This document shows positions 46,904 through 55,576 of a DNA stretch of 64,000 bases, piece by piece. Where the stretch lies: NCBI GenBank assembly GCA_026169375.1, contig JAPFCR010000008.1, forward strand, positions 16,069 through 80,068, read 5' to 3'. The translations under genes were made by a program, and so were the position numbers. The stretch comes from Sporosarcina sp. GTDB taxonomy: Bacteria; Bacillota; Bacilli; Bacillales_A; Planococcaceae. The notes beneath the pieces were generated by a model, which was not told the DNA's origin, searched no databases, and saw only the letters and a program-made list of their open reading frames with translations. The first letter of the stretch is position 1; each line of letters begins with the position of its first letter.

Positions 46904-48349
46904 ATGCGGAAAGGCCGGTTTTTCTTTGCAATTTTAATAGTTGCCGCGATCGGCGGCGGGAGTGTATTCGGATTCAATTTCTTGAAAGGAAAAGAGAAGA
47001 AAATTGACGTCGTTTCTCCGGATGCATTTGATGTGATTGATGAAGCTTATCATATTATTCAACAAGAAGGCGTACATCCTGTAAAAGGACCAGCTTTAAT
47101 TGAAGGAGCATTACGGGGAATGACGGATGTTATTAACGATCCGTATAGTACGTATTTATCGAAAGAAGAAGCCGCCGCTCACCGTGAATCACTTGCAAGT
47201 GAACGGGTAGGCATTGGTGCTGAAATTACACGATCAAACGGCAAGTTTATTATTGTTGCGCCTATCAAATCATCACCAGCTGATAAAGCGGGATTACAAC
47301 CTTATGATGAGATTATTCGAATTGACGGGGAGAATATTGCTGGGTTGTCCTTACAAGAAATTGTAAAAAAGATTCGTGGAAAAAAAGGAACCACTTTACA
47401 ATTAACAATTTATCGACCAGATATGAATAAACATCTTGAAGTGTCGGTCGAAAGAGATGCGATTCCAGTGAAGACAGTTGAAAGTGATGTCATTGAATTT
47501 AAAAATCGAAAAGTTGGGTACATATCGATTGCGACATTTGGCGAAGAAACAGCTGAAGAATGGAAAGTTGCGACAGATGCCCTAATGAGCGATCAGTCTG
47601 AAGCGCTTTTAATCGATGTACGCGGAAATCCTGGTGGTTATTTGTATAGCGTTTCCCAAATTGTGAGTAGTTTAGTAGAAGAAGGTACAGTATTTGCTTA
47701 TATGGAAGATGCGAATGGTGCGCTGACGCCATTAGTTGCAGAAAACGGAGAAGACATCCAGTTTAATGAGCAACTGAAAAAAATACCAATTGCGATTTTA
47801 CAAGATAAAGGAAGCGCTTCAGCGAGTGAAGTATTAAGTGGTGCTTTACAAGATAATGAACGAGCGATGCTTATTGGAACAGATAGTTTTGGAAAAGGAA
47901 CTGTACAGGATACATTTGATTTGTCAAATGGTGGAGAAGTGAAGTTATCGACACATAAATGGTTAACCCCAAAAGAAAAATGGATTCACGGGGAAGGTGT
48001 GTTGCCGAATATAGAAGCGGAGCAAGATTCGTTATTTAATGAACATATTCGTTTAGTGACGGAAGTTTACAAGAAAGGTGATTTTCATGATGATATCGCC
48101 TATGCACAAAGATTACTTAAGAGCTTTGATTATAAGATTAAAAATGATGATGGTTATTTCGATGGACCGACAGAAACCGCGCTCGTCTCTTTTCGAAAAA
48201 AAGCTGAATTAAAAGAGACAAAAGTAATGGATCGTGAATTTTTTAATGCTTTAAAAGAAGAAGTCGAAGCATTTAGAGCGAAGAAGAAGAATGATAATCA
48301 GCTTCAAATGGCTTTAGATTATTTAGCACATCAATTAAAAAAAGAATAG
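46904..48349 (+). CDS. ctpB: S41 C-terminal processing peptidase
   Basis: 481 residues from ATG at 46904 (site GGGAGGGG; GTG at 46883 precedes it). Membrane anchor (FFFAILIVAAIGGGSVFGF), PDZ (about 105-185: RVGIGAEITRSNGKFIIVAP), S41 catalytic domain with Ser in GSASASEVLSGAL and Lys in DSFGKGTVQ, and a C-terminal peptidoglycan-binding helix set (DDIAYAQRLLKSFDYKI). In B. subtilis CtpB acts in sporulation signalling; at this locus it is the orthologue by context. Confidence 0.93.
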   Translation: MRKGRFFFAILIVAAIGGGSVFGFNFLKGKEKKIDVVSPDAFDVIDEAYHIIQQEGVHPVKGPALIEGALRGMTDVINDPYSTYLSKEEAAAHRESLASERVGIGAEITRSNGKFIIVAPIKSSPADKAGLQPYDEIIRIDGENIAGLSLQEIVKKIRGKKGTTLQLTIYRPDMNKHLEVSVERDAIPVKTVESDVIEFKNRKVGYISIATFGEETAEEWKVATDALMSDQSEALLIDVRGNPGGYLYSVSQIVSSLVEEGTVFAYMEDANGALTPLVAENGEDIQFNEQLKKIPIAILQDKGSASASEVLSGALQDNERAMLIGTDSFGKGTVQDTFDLSNGGEVKLSTHKWLTPKEKWIHGEGVLPNIEAEQDSLFNEHIRLVTEVYKKGDFHDDIAYAQRLLKSFDYKIKNDDGYFDGPTETALVSFRKKAELKETKVMDREFFNALKEEVEAFRAKKKNDNQLQMALDYLAHQLKKE

Positions 48350-48356
48350 ATCGGAT

Positions 48357-48397
48357 TGCGTGAATGCATCGTAATTAGCATTCACGCATTTTCTTAT
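48357..48397 (+). terminator. Terminator of ctpB
   Basis: GCGTGAATGC pairs with GCATTCACGC around 10 nt; T-rich. Confidence 0.85.
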
Positions 48398-48518
48398 TTC
48401 AGCTACTTTTAAAACAAAAGATTCAGATAAAGTATAGATCTTCTCGTCAAAGTGAACACTTATTTGTTATACTATAACAAGAAAAGGATTTGTTTTTAAG
48501 TAAGGACGGTGATGTACG

Positions 48519-49688
48519 ATGGAAAATGACATATTTATGAATGGATTATTATCAATCGCATACTTTTTCTTCAATCCACTTTTTATAATCTCGCTAATTG
48601 TGGCGTTGCTCGTTGGTTATTTCAGGGTGAAAAGAGAAAGGCGAAGTTTTAGAGTTCGTATATTACCTGGCGTGACAGAGTTAAAGAGAATTTTAGCTGA
48701 ATCTTGGTTACATGCAGTGATTCTTTCTATTCTCATTTCAGGAATTGGTTTAGTTGTTGATATCGGTTGGATTATTTTATTTTGTATCATTTCAATTGTT
48801 TTTATTTTGACATTGAACTTTAAAATGACGTCACCGATTTACTATGCAGCAATTGCTTTTGGTGGATTGCTTTTACTTCAATATGTATCCCCAAGTTTTG
48901 AATATCGTGGATGGCAAGTAGAAAATCTTAATTTCTTAGGGTCACTTGCGATTACGATACCAATTATTGCAGGTTTATTATTAATCGCAGAAGGACGTTT
49001 AATTGATAAACATGGTGGCAAGCACGCTTCTACTTATTTAATCAGAACAAAGCGCGGGTTAAAGGCAGGCGTTTTTAAAGCGAAAAAACTTTGGTTAATC
49101 CCGACGTTGTTTCTAGTTCCTGGTGATATGATTGGCACTTACTTACCGTATTGGCCGCAGTTTACATTAGGAGAAAGTGCATTCACATTTATCCCTGTGC
49201 CGATTGTAATCGGTTTTTCTCAAGTGATTCGGTCGAAATTTCCAAGTGTGTTAGCGAAACAAATTGGACGTGCTGTCATCGTGATTGGTTTCGCTGTAAC
49301 GGCTTTAGGGATTGCGGCGATTTGGATGCCAATTTTAGGGTGGGCTGCACTCATTGCCGGAACAGCAGCGCGATTTGGTGTTTCAATTGCAGTTTCATTG
49401 CGCGAAAGAAACGGTCAATTTGTATTGTCACCATTATCGAAAGGTCTTGTCATTGTTGGGGTGTTACCCGATTCACCGAGTGAGAAAATGGGATTACAGC
49501 CTGGCGAAATCATTCGATCGGTTAATGGACAAGCTGTACAAAATGAAAAAGAACTTTATAGTGCGATTCAGTTAAATGCAGCTCATTGTCGTTTACAAGT
49601 GATTGACCGGGAAGGTGAAGTGCGACTGATGCAACAAGTACTTTATCATCATGATCATCATCGACTTGGACTATTAGTTGTTCAATAA
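48519..49688 (+). CDS. minJ: MinJ-like PDZ membrane protein
   Basis: 389 residues. Multiple membrane helices in the first 280 residues, then a PDZ domain (GLVIVGVLPDSPSEKMGLQP, GEIIRSVNGQAVQNEKELYS). MinJ links DivIVA to MinD at division sites and poles in B. subtilis; the topology and location after ctpB match YvjD/MinJ. AAGGACGG upstream. csbA starts 28 nt after the stop. Confidence 0.85.
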   Translation: MENDIFMNGLLSIAYFFFNPLFIISLIVALLVGYFRVKRERRSFRVRILPGVTELKRILAESWLHAVILSILISGIGLVVDIGWIILFCIISIVFILTLNFKMTSPIYYAAIAFGGLLLLQYVSPSFEYRGWQVENLNFLGSLAITIPIIAGLLLIAEGRLIDKHGGKHASTYLIRTKRGLKAGVFKAKKLWLIPTLFLVPGDMIGTYLPYWPQFTLGESAFTFIPVPIVIGFSQVIRSKFPSVLAKQIGRAVIVIGFAVTALGIAAIWMPILGWAALIAGTAARFGVSIAVSLRERNGQFVLSPLSKGLVIVGVLPDSPSEKMGLQPGEIIRSVNGQAVQNEKELYSAIQLNAAHCRLQVIDREGEVRLMQQVLYHHDHHRLGLLVVQ

Positions 49689-49715
49689 AAAATGGCGATT
49701 GAGGAGAAATGCGCA

Positions 49716-49979
49716 TTGATAGACTTATTTATTACAAAATTTATATTAGCTCTTTTTGCCCCGGCAATATTAGTCGTTTTTTTCACACGCATTACTTTTC
49801 ACCATGTTGTCGGGCTAATTTTGACGTTAAGTCTTGTGACGGCATCTGTTTATGCAGGGTATACGCATAATTGGGCATTGTATGTTGCAGATGCGCTTTC
49901 GTTAACGGTTGGTTTTTGGTATGCCAAACAAATGGTCGAAAAAGCACGCGAGAACATGGATGAAGACGAACTATTTTAG
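49716..49979 (+). CDS. csbA: CsbA-like small membrane protein
   Basis: 87 residues from TTG (49716), GAGGAG 9 nt upstream. Three helices; FLALFAPAILVVFFTRITFHHVVG-type sequence matches CsbA (VLLFTRVTFNHYVG region), including TRxTFxH. In B. subtilis csbA is SigB-dependent and lies next to uvrBA, which is not found here. Function unknown. Confidence 0.82.
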   Translation: MIDLFITKFILALFAPAILVVFFTRITFHHVVGLILTLSLVTASVYAGYTHNWALYVADALSLTVGFWYAKQMVEKARENMDEDELF

Positions 49980-49986
49980 ATGAATT

Positions 49987-50030
49987 TAAACCCCGGAAAT
50001 GTGTAAGTTTACGCACATTTCCGGGGTTTC
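49987..50030. terminator. Bidirectional terminator between csbA and azlD
   Basis: AAACCCCGGAAATGTG pairs with CACATTTCCGGGGTTT. Confidence 0.93.
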
Positions 50031-50037
50031 GTTTCCT

Positions 50038-50346
50038 TTAAATAAATAAACTATAAACCGCAAGTACACCAATTGTGCCAAGAACGACTGTAATGACATT
50101 TCCTCCTACAATTGCAATGGTAAAAGAAACAATCAGACCGATAATGCCGAATAAAATATTTCCTTCCTGTACAAATAAAATTGCAGGGAAAATAAGTGCC
50201 CCTAACACTGCGTAAGGAATATTTTGTAAGACACCTGAAATGATCGGTGGTAATTCTTTACCATCTAAAAAGGCAAGTGGAATCATACGTGGAATATACG
50301 TTGCAAGTGCCATGCCAAGTAACATCCACCAATAAACTGCGCCCAT
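50038..50346 (-). CDS. azlD: AzlD-type branched-chain amino acid exporter subunit
   Basis: 102 residues, four helices (TYIPRMIPLAFLDGKELPPI is the family signature). Forms the exporter with AzlC. Start shares a base with the azlC stop (TAATG-like overlap), so coupled. Confidence 0.88.
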   Translation of the reverse strand: MGAVYWWMLLGMALATYIPRMIPLAFLDGKELPPIISGVLQNIPYAVLGALIFPAILFVQEGNILFGIIGLIVSFTIAIVGGNVITVVLGTIGVLAVYSLFI

Positions 50347-51071
50347 TATAGCCCCTCCTCTTCGGTCATATACTGACTTTTTTTCTTCGCATAATTTGCA
50401 TAAATCATTTCAATCACAATTGAAGCGGCGAGTGTAGACACTAAAATCGCCCAGCCTGTAGAAAGTAATTCAGTAAAATAAAAGAAACTTTGAATCGCCG
50501 CCGCAAGTCCAGCAAGGCTAACTACTTTGCGATTACCTTTCATAGATGGAACGAGTAAGCCGACAAACATTGCATAAAGTGCAATCGACATCGCAGCCTG
50601 TAAAAATAACGGAAGATTTGCACCGATGACATGACCAAGTGCAGTGAATATAACCCAACTTGCATAAGCAATGGTTGTCACGCCGAAAATATAAGCAGTT
50701 GAAATCTTTTTGTCTTTTGTTGTCGCTAGTACAGAGAAAGTCTCATCTGTAATGCCGAATGCATAAATGGCCTTAATGCTTCTTTTTTCGGGCAAAGTTT
50801 TTTCATTCAGTGAAGCGGTCATAAGAAAATGCCGAATGTTTACAATGAATGTATTAATGACAATGACAAAAGGGTTGACGGCTGCTGTAATTAAACTAAG
50901 CGCTATGTATTGTGAAGCACCTGCATATACAAAAAGACTCATAGCGGTTGCTTCAATGAGTGAGAGACCTGCAGTTTTAGCAAGTAACCCAAAAGTAAGG
51001 GCAACTGGAAAATAACCAATTGCAATACTAAGTCCAGCTTTTATACCCGCTGAGAAATCTTTATTCTCCAT
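50346..51071 (-). CDS. azlC: AzlC-type branched-chain amino acid exporter subunit
   Basis: 241 residues, polytopic. Signatures: GIKAGLSIAIGYFPVALTFG, MSLFVYAGASQYIALSLI, NIRHFLMTASL and YAFGITDETFSVL. Exports leucine/isoleucine/valine or analogues with AzlD. The usual Lrp-type regulator AzlB is not adjacent. Confidence 0.93.
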   Translation of the reverse strand: MENKDFSAGIKAGLSIAIGYFPVALTFGLLAKTAGLSLIEATAMSLFVYAGASQYIALSLITAAVNPFVIVINTFIVNIRHFLMTASLNEKTLPEKRSIKAIYAFGITDETFSVLATTKDKKISTAYIFGVTTIAYASWVIFTALGHVIGANLPLFLQAAMSIALYAMFVGLLVPSMKGNRKVVSLAGLAAAIQSFFYFTELLSTGWAILVSTLAASIVIEMIYANYAKKKSQYMTEEEGL

Positions 51072-51249
51072 ATTGTCCCAACTTTCATAGATGTTTTCGT
51101 TCGATTATACTATATTTTTGAAAGAGTTTCACAATTTTAATGTAAAAAGATAGAAAATGTTCAAGATTGGGTATACTTTTTATAAGAGAAGTGATTTTTT
51201 CACTGGAAAGTGTTTTGGAATAGATTTTATAGAGAGGAAGAGGGGAGAT

Positions 51250-51888
51250 ATGAGTGAATGGTTAAGTGTAGATAAAGTAATCGAGTTGTCTGAACAGTAC
51301 CGGGCATTAGGGCCTTTTATCGGTTTGTTTTTTCCGTTTATTGAATCATTCCTTCCGTTTTTACCGCTATTTGTTTTTGTCTTTGCGAATGCGAGTGCTT
51401 ACGGGTTGTGGATGGGATTTTTATTATCATGGATTGGTACTTCAATCGGTTCTTATGCGGTATTTTTACTCATTCGCAAGTATGGACAAGCCAAGATATT
51501 TCGTTATTTTACGAAAAGAGCACGCGTTCAACAACTCATTCATTGGATAGAACGAAATGGATTTGGTCCTTTGTTTTTATTTATTTGCTTTCCTTTTACA
51601 CCGTCCGCACTTGTCAATTTAGTGGCGGGGTTATCAGATATGAAGAAAAAGCATTATTTATTAACATTACTGGCGGGTAAGTTTGTAATGATTTTTACTG
51701 TTAGTTTTATTGGATATGATTTAAGGGCTTTACTAACAAAACCGATTCGAACGGTCATTGTTTTTATCATTATCTTCTTGTTGTGGTATATTGGAAAACG
51801 ATTGGAAGTTCATGTAACGAAAAAAGTGGAAGCAGAGTTTAGAGAAATCGCCAGTCAACGGAAGAAAGATGTAAAAGATGCGATGTAA
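51250..51888 (+). CDS. TVP38/TMEM64 (DedA superfamily) membrane protein
   Basis: 212 residues from ATG at 51250 with AGGGGAGAT upstream; the in-frame ATG at 51157 lacks a site. VTT domain: FFPFIESFLPFLPLFVFVFA, GMFSSIG-like GTSIGSYAVFLLIRKYG, and FPFTPSALVNLVAGLSDMK. DedA-superfamily proteins act in lipid handling; B. subtilis YtxB is similar. Confidence 0.88.
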   Translation: MSEWLSVDKVIELSEQYRALGPFIGLFFPFIESFLPFLPLFVFVFANASAYGLWMGFLLSWIGTSIGSYAVFLLIRKYGQAKIFRYFTKRARVQQLIHWIERNGFGPLFLFICFPFTPSALVNLVAGLSDMKKKHYLLTLLAGKFVMIFTVSFIGYDLRALLTKPIRTVIVFIIIFLLWYIGKRLEVHVTKKVEAEFREIASQRKKDVKDAM

Positions 51889-51907
51889 TCGTTAAATCAA
51901 TGACAGT

Positions 51908-51954
51908 AGAGTTGGCGCTAGTAAGTAACAATCTAGCAACAACTCTTTTTCTAT
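51908..51954 (+). terminator. Terminator of TVP38 gene
   Basis: AGAGTTG with inner GCTAG/CTAGC and distal CAACTCT, then T5. Confidence 0.7.
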
Positions 51955-52075
51955 TTGTTCTCTTCTTCATAAAATTGGTATACTAAAGGTAGTTTCAGCA
52001 TGTTTGGAGACAGAAGTATGTAGCTATAAAATGATAGAATGAGTTTATCATTAGAAAGAAAAAGGAGGGAGCGCT

Positions 52076-55000
52076 TTGTCATTACGTTTTATCACAGGAC
52101 GTTCTGGTTCTGGGAAGACGCAGTTTATCCAAAATGAGATTGCGGACATGTTGAAAGATGATCCGTTAGGGAAGCCAATTATCGTCATTGTGCCCGATCA
52201 AATGTCTTTTTCGATGGAGCATAGTTTGTCTGTCGATTATGGGTTAAAGGGAATTATTCGCGCACAAGTGTTGACGTTTAAAAGACTTGCTTGGCGAATT
52301 TTACAAGAAACGGGAGGCATTACGCGAAAAGAAGTCGATGGATTCGGCTATCGCATGATTGTGCGTAGTGTATTAGAAGAAAACCAAAATGAGTTTAAAG
52401 TATTCAAACGCGCGGCGAATAAAAAAGGCTTTACCGAGCAAATTGGCGATTTAATGAAAGAATTTAGCCGGTATAGTTTAGACGTTGGGACGATGGATAC
52501 CATTGTTGAACAGTTGGCTGAAAAAGGATCGCCGCAAAATTTAGTTGATAAAGCGAATGATTTAAATGTACTACTCACAAAAATTGAAGAGAAGCTAGGG
52601 ACGACGTATGTCGATAGTGAAGGGCATTTAGCTTTACTCGTTTCTCAAATTCAATACGCGGATATTGTGAAAGATGCCCATATTTATATCGATGGGTTTG
52701 AAAGTTTTACAACGAGAGAATATGAAATTATTACAGAGCTGATGAAATACGGTGCGTATGTAACGGTTTCACTTCCAATGGAAGATGATATGACGGGGGA
52801 CGGAGCGCATGAGTTATTTTCCTCGGCTGTTCGAACATGTGGACAACTGAAAAACATTGCCTATGTTGAAGGTGTTGATGTGGAAGAACCTCTCTATTTA
52901 ACGCCTGGTAAACGGTATAAAAAAAGAGCGCTTGCGCATGTAGAGGCTTCTTTTGACCATTATCCAGCCGTCACACAGGATGCAGGCGGGGCTGTTACTT
53001 TCATTGAAGCATCGAATCCACGTGCTGAAATACATGCAGTTGCGCGAACGATTCGCCGGTTAACACGAGAAGGGAAGCGATACCAAGACATTGCAATTTT
53101 ATACCGTGAACCTGAAAAATATGATGTGTTATTTGAAACAATTTTTTCACATTACGACATCCCTGTTTTTATTAGCCAGAAAAAACCGATGTTACATCAT
53201 CCATTAATTGAGTTTTCACGTTCAGTTTTAGAAGCGATTACATCTGGATGGGCGTTTGAACCAATTTTTCGAGCGGTTAAGACAGATTTATTTTTCCCGC
53301 ACGGTGAAGAGCAGGCTCTTTGGCGAGAGCGAGCCGATCGACTCGAAAATCACTGTTTAGCGCGTGGGATTTACGGCACGAGGTGGTTTGATGATGCGCG
53401 CTGGGAAGTGAAACGTTACCGAGGATTAGAGCTTCGAACAAATCAGCAAACGGATGAAGAACTTGCATTAGAAAAAGAAATCCATCAAGTACGTGACCTG
53501 ATTCGAACGCCTTTAAAAACATTTGAAGAAAACTTCAAAAGAGCGGAAAATGGTCGTGAAATGGCAGAAGCCCTTTTCAATTTCATGGAAGAATTACATG
53601 TGTACGATAAAATTATTGATCTTCGAGCAGAAGAAGAGTTGGCGGGTCGCTTATTAAGTGCGACAGAACATGAACAAGCGTGGAATGAATGGATTCAAGT
53701 GTTAGACCAATTCGTCTTAATGTTCGGTGATAAAGAAATGAATTTAAAAGAAGCAGCAACGATACTAGATGAAGGGTTCGATTCACTAGAATTTACGCGT
53801 ATTCCTCCATCACTCGATCAAGTGACGGTTTCGACGATGGAACTATCTAGTTTAATGAATACTGACGTTGTTTTTGTGCTTGGTGTAAATGAAGGCGTGC
53901 TCCCACAACGCGTGGACCACGAAGGGATATTATCTGATACGGACCGCGAATGGTTCGAAAATCTAGGCTTCACATTAGCACCAACGTCAAAAATGAAGTT
54001 GATGGATGAGACCTATATGGCGTACCGAGCTTTCACGGGGGCAAGAGAACAATTATATGTATCTTATTCACTTGCAGATGAAGAAGGTAAAGCGTTAATC
54101 CCGTCCCTTTATATCGCGAGAATTCAACAGTTAGTAGAAAATTTCTCGACGATTCAAGCAGTGCTAGATCCATCAGAACTACCAGAAGAAGGGCACCCGT
54201 TAGAATATATTAGCCATCCGCGTGCGACATTACCTTTTGCGGCAATGAAGTTAAAAGAAATCGAGGAAGAGAGAGAAGTCGCACCAGAGTGGAAAGCTGT
54301 ACTTGCTTATTATGAAGAAAACGAGTTGTGGCATCCGATTATCAAGCAAATTAGTCATCCAGTTGTCGAAGGGAATCAAACAGAAAGGCTCGAACCACAA
54401 TTAACTGAAGGCTTATACGGGGAATCATTTTTAACGAGTGTTTCACGTATTGAGTCGTATTATAGTTGTCCCTTCCAACATTTCATATCATTCGGCTTGA
54501 AGTTGGATGAACGTGCTGAATATACATTAGAAGCACCGGATATGGGGGATTTATTTCACGCGGCGATTAAATGGGTATCTGATGAAATTATGCGTTTAGG
54601 TAAAACATGGGGTGAGTTAACAACGGAAGAATGTTGGGCAATTTCCCGACAAGCCGTTGAAGAAATTACACCTTATTTCTTTAACCTCATTTTATTGTCA
54701 ACGAGTCGATACCGGTACATTCAACGAAAGCTTGTGCATATTATTCAACGCACAATTCAATCAATGCGAACACAAGCGAAAGGATCGAAATTTCAACCGG
54801 TTGCGATTGAAGCAGCCTTTGGACCTGATGAAGAATTACCTTCACTTGAAATTCCGTTAAATGGTGGCAGGTCAATGCAATTACGTGGACGAATTGACCG
54901 GATCGATGCAACAGAGGTAGATGGAAAGAAATATTTACGTGTGGTGGATTATAAATCATCTGCACAAGATTTAGAGTTAGCAGAGGTTTATTATGGGTTA

Positions 55001-55576
55001 TCGCTTCAAATGCTGACGTATTTAGACGTTGCACTTGAATATGCAGAAGAGTTATTAGGATACGGCGCAGATCCTGCGGGTATTTTGTATATGCATATTC
55101 ATAACCCAATGATTCGTACGGGGGAAGCGTTGACGCAAGCGTTAATTGAAGAAGAAATAATTAAATCGCATAAAATGCGCGGGTATTTACTCGATCAGCC
55201 AACTGTTGTTGAAGCGATGGATGAAGAAATTGGACGTTCATCAAAAATCATTCCAGCTGCCCTTAAAAAAGATGGGGATTTTACGAAAGCATCACGCGTA
55301 TTATCATCAGAGGATATTCAACTGATGCGAAAATATGTGAAAACAAGACATCAAATGGCAGGAAACGCGATGTTATACGGCGATACACGCGTATTTCCGT
55401 ATAAATTAAAAGATAAAATGCCTTGTGAATATTGTTCCTATCGCTCGATTTGTCAATTTGACCAAACAGATCCAAATCAACAATATCGATTGTACGACTT
55501 ATTAGATGCAGAGACTTCTTTAGAGAAAATGCGGGAGGAGGTAGTCGGTGATGAATATTCCAGCGAAACCGAATGA
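52076..55576 (+). CDS. addB: AddB subunit of AddAB helicase-nuclease
   Basis: 1166 residues from TTG (52076), AAGGAGG upstream. Repairs double-strand breaks with AddA and recognises Chi. N-terminal Walker A GRSGSGKTQF; inactive helicase-like core; C-terminal RecB-type nuclease with GRIDRIDA (GhxxRxD) and VVDYKSS (D-Y-K); iron-sulfur cysteines at YYSCPFQHF and CEYCSYRSICQF. Overlaps addA by about 29 nt. Confidence 0.97.
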   Translation: MSLRFITGRSGSGKTQFIQNEIADMLKDDPLGKPIIVIVPDQMSFSMEHSLSVDYGLKGIIRAQVLTFKRLAWRILQETGGITRKEVDGFGYRMIVRSVLEENQNEFKVFKRAANKKGFTEQIGDLMKEFSRYSLDVGTMDTIVEQLAEKGSPQNLVDKANDLNVLLTKIEEKLGTTYVDSEGHLALLVSQIQYADIVKDAHIYIDGFESFTTREYEIITELMKYGAYVTVSLPMEDDMTGDGAHELFSSAVRTCGQLKNIAYVEGVDVEEPLYLTPGKRYKKRALAHVEASFDHYPAVTQDAGGAVTFIEASNPRAEIHAVARTIRRLTREGKRYQDIAILYREPEKYDVLFETIFSHYDIPVFISQKKPMLHHPLIEFSRSVLEAITSGWAFEPIFRAVKTDLFFPHGEEQALWRERADRLENHCLARGIYGTRWFDDARWEVKRYRGLELRTNQQTDEELALEKEIHQVRDLIRTPLKTFEENFKRAENGREMAEALFNFMEELHVYDKIIDLRAEEELAGRLLSATEHEQAWNEWIQVLDQFVLMFGDKEMNLKEAATILDEGFDSLEFTRIPPSLDQVTVSTMELSSLMNTDVVFVLGVNEGVLPQRVDHEGILSDTDREWFENLGFTLAPTSKMKLMDETYMAYRAFTGAREQLYVSYSLADEEGKALIPSLYIARIQQLVENFSTIQAVLDPSELPEEGHPLEYISHPRATLPFAAMKLKEIEEEREVAPEWKAVLAYYEENELWHPIIKQISHPVVEGNQTERLEPQLTEGLYGESFLTSVSRIESYYSCPFQHFISFGLKLDERAEYTLEAPDMGDLFHAAIKWVSDEIMRLGKTWGELTTEECWAISRQAVEEITPYFFNLILLSTSRYRYIQRKLVHIIQRTIQSMRTQAKGSKFQPVAIEAAFGPDEELPSLEIPLNGGRSMQLRGRIDRIDATEVDGKKYLRVVDYKSSAQDLELAEVYYGLSLQMLTYLDVALEYAEELLGYGADPAGILYMHIHNPMIRTGEALTQALIEEEIIKSHKMRGYLLDQPTVVEAMDEEIGRSSKIIPAALKKDGDFTKASRVLSSEDIQLMRKYVKTRHQMAGNAMLYGDTRVFPYKLKDKMPCEYCSYRSICQFDQTDPNQQYRLYDLLDAETSLEKMREEVVGDEYSSETE

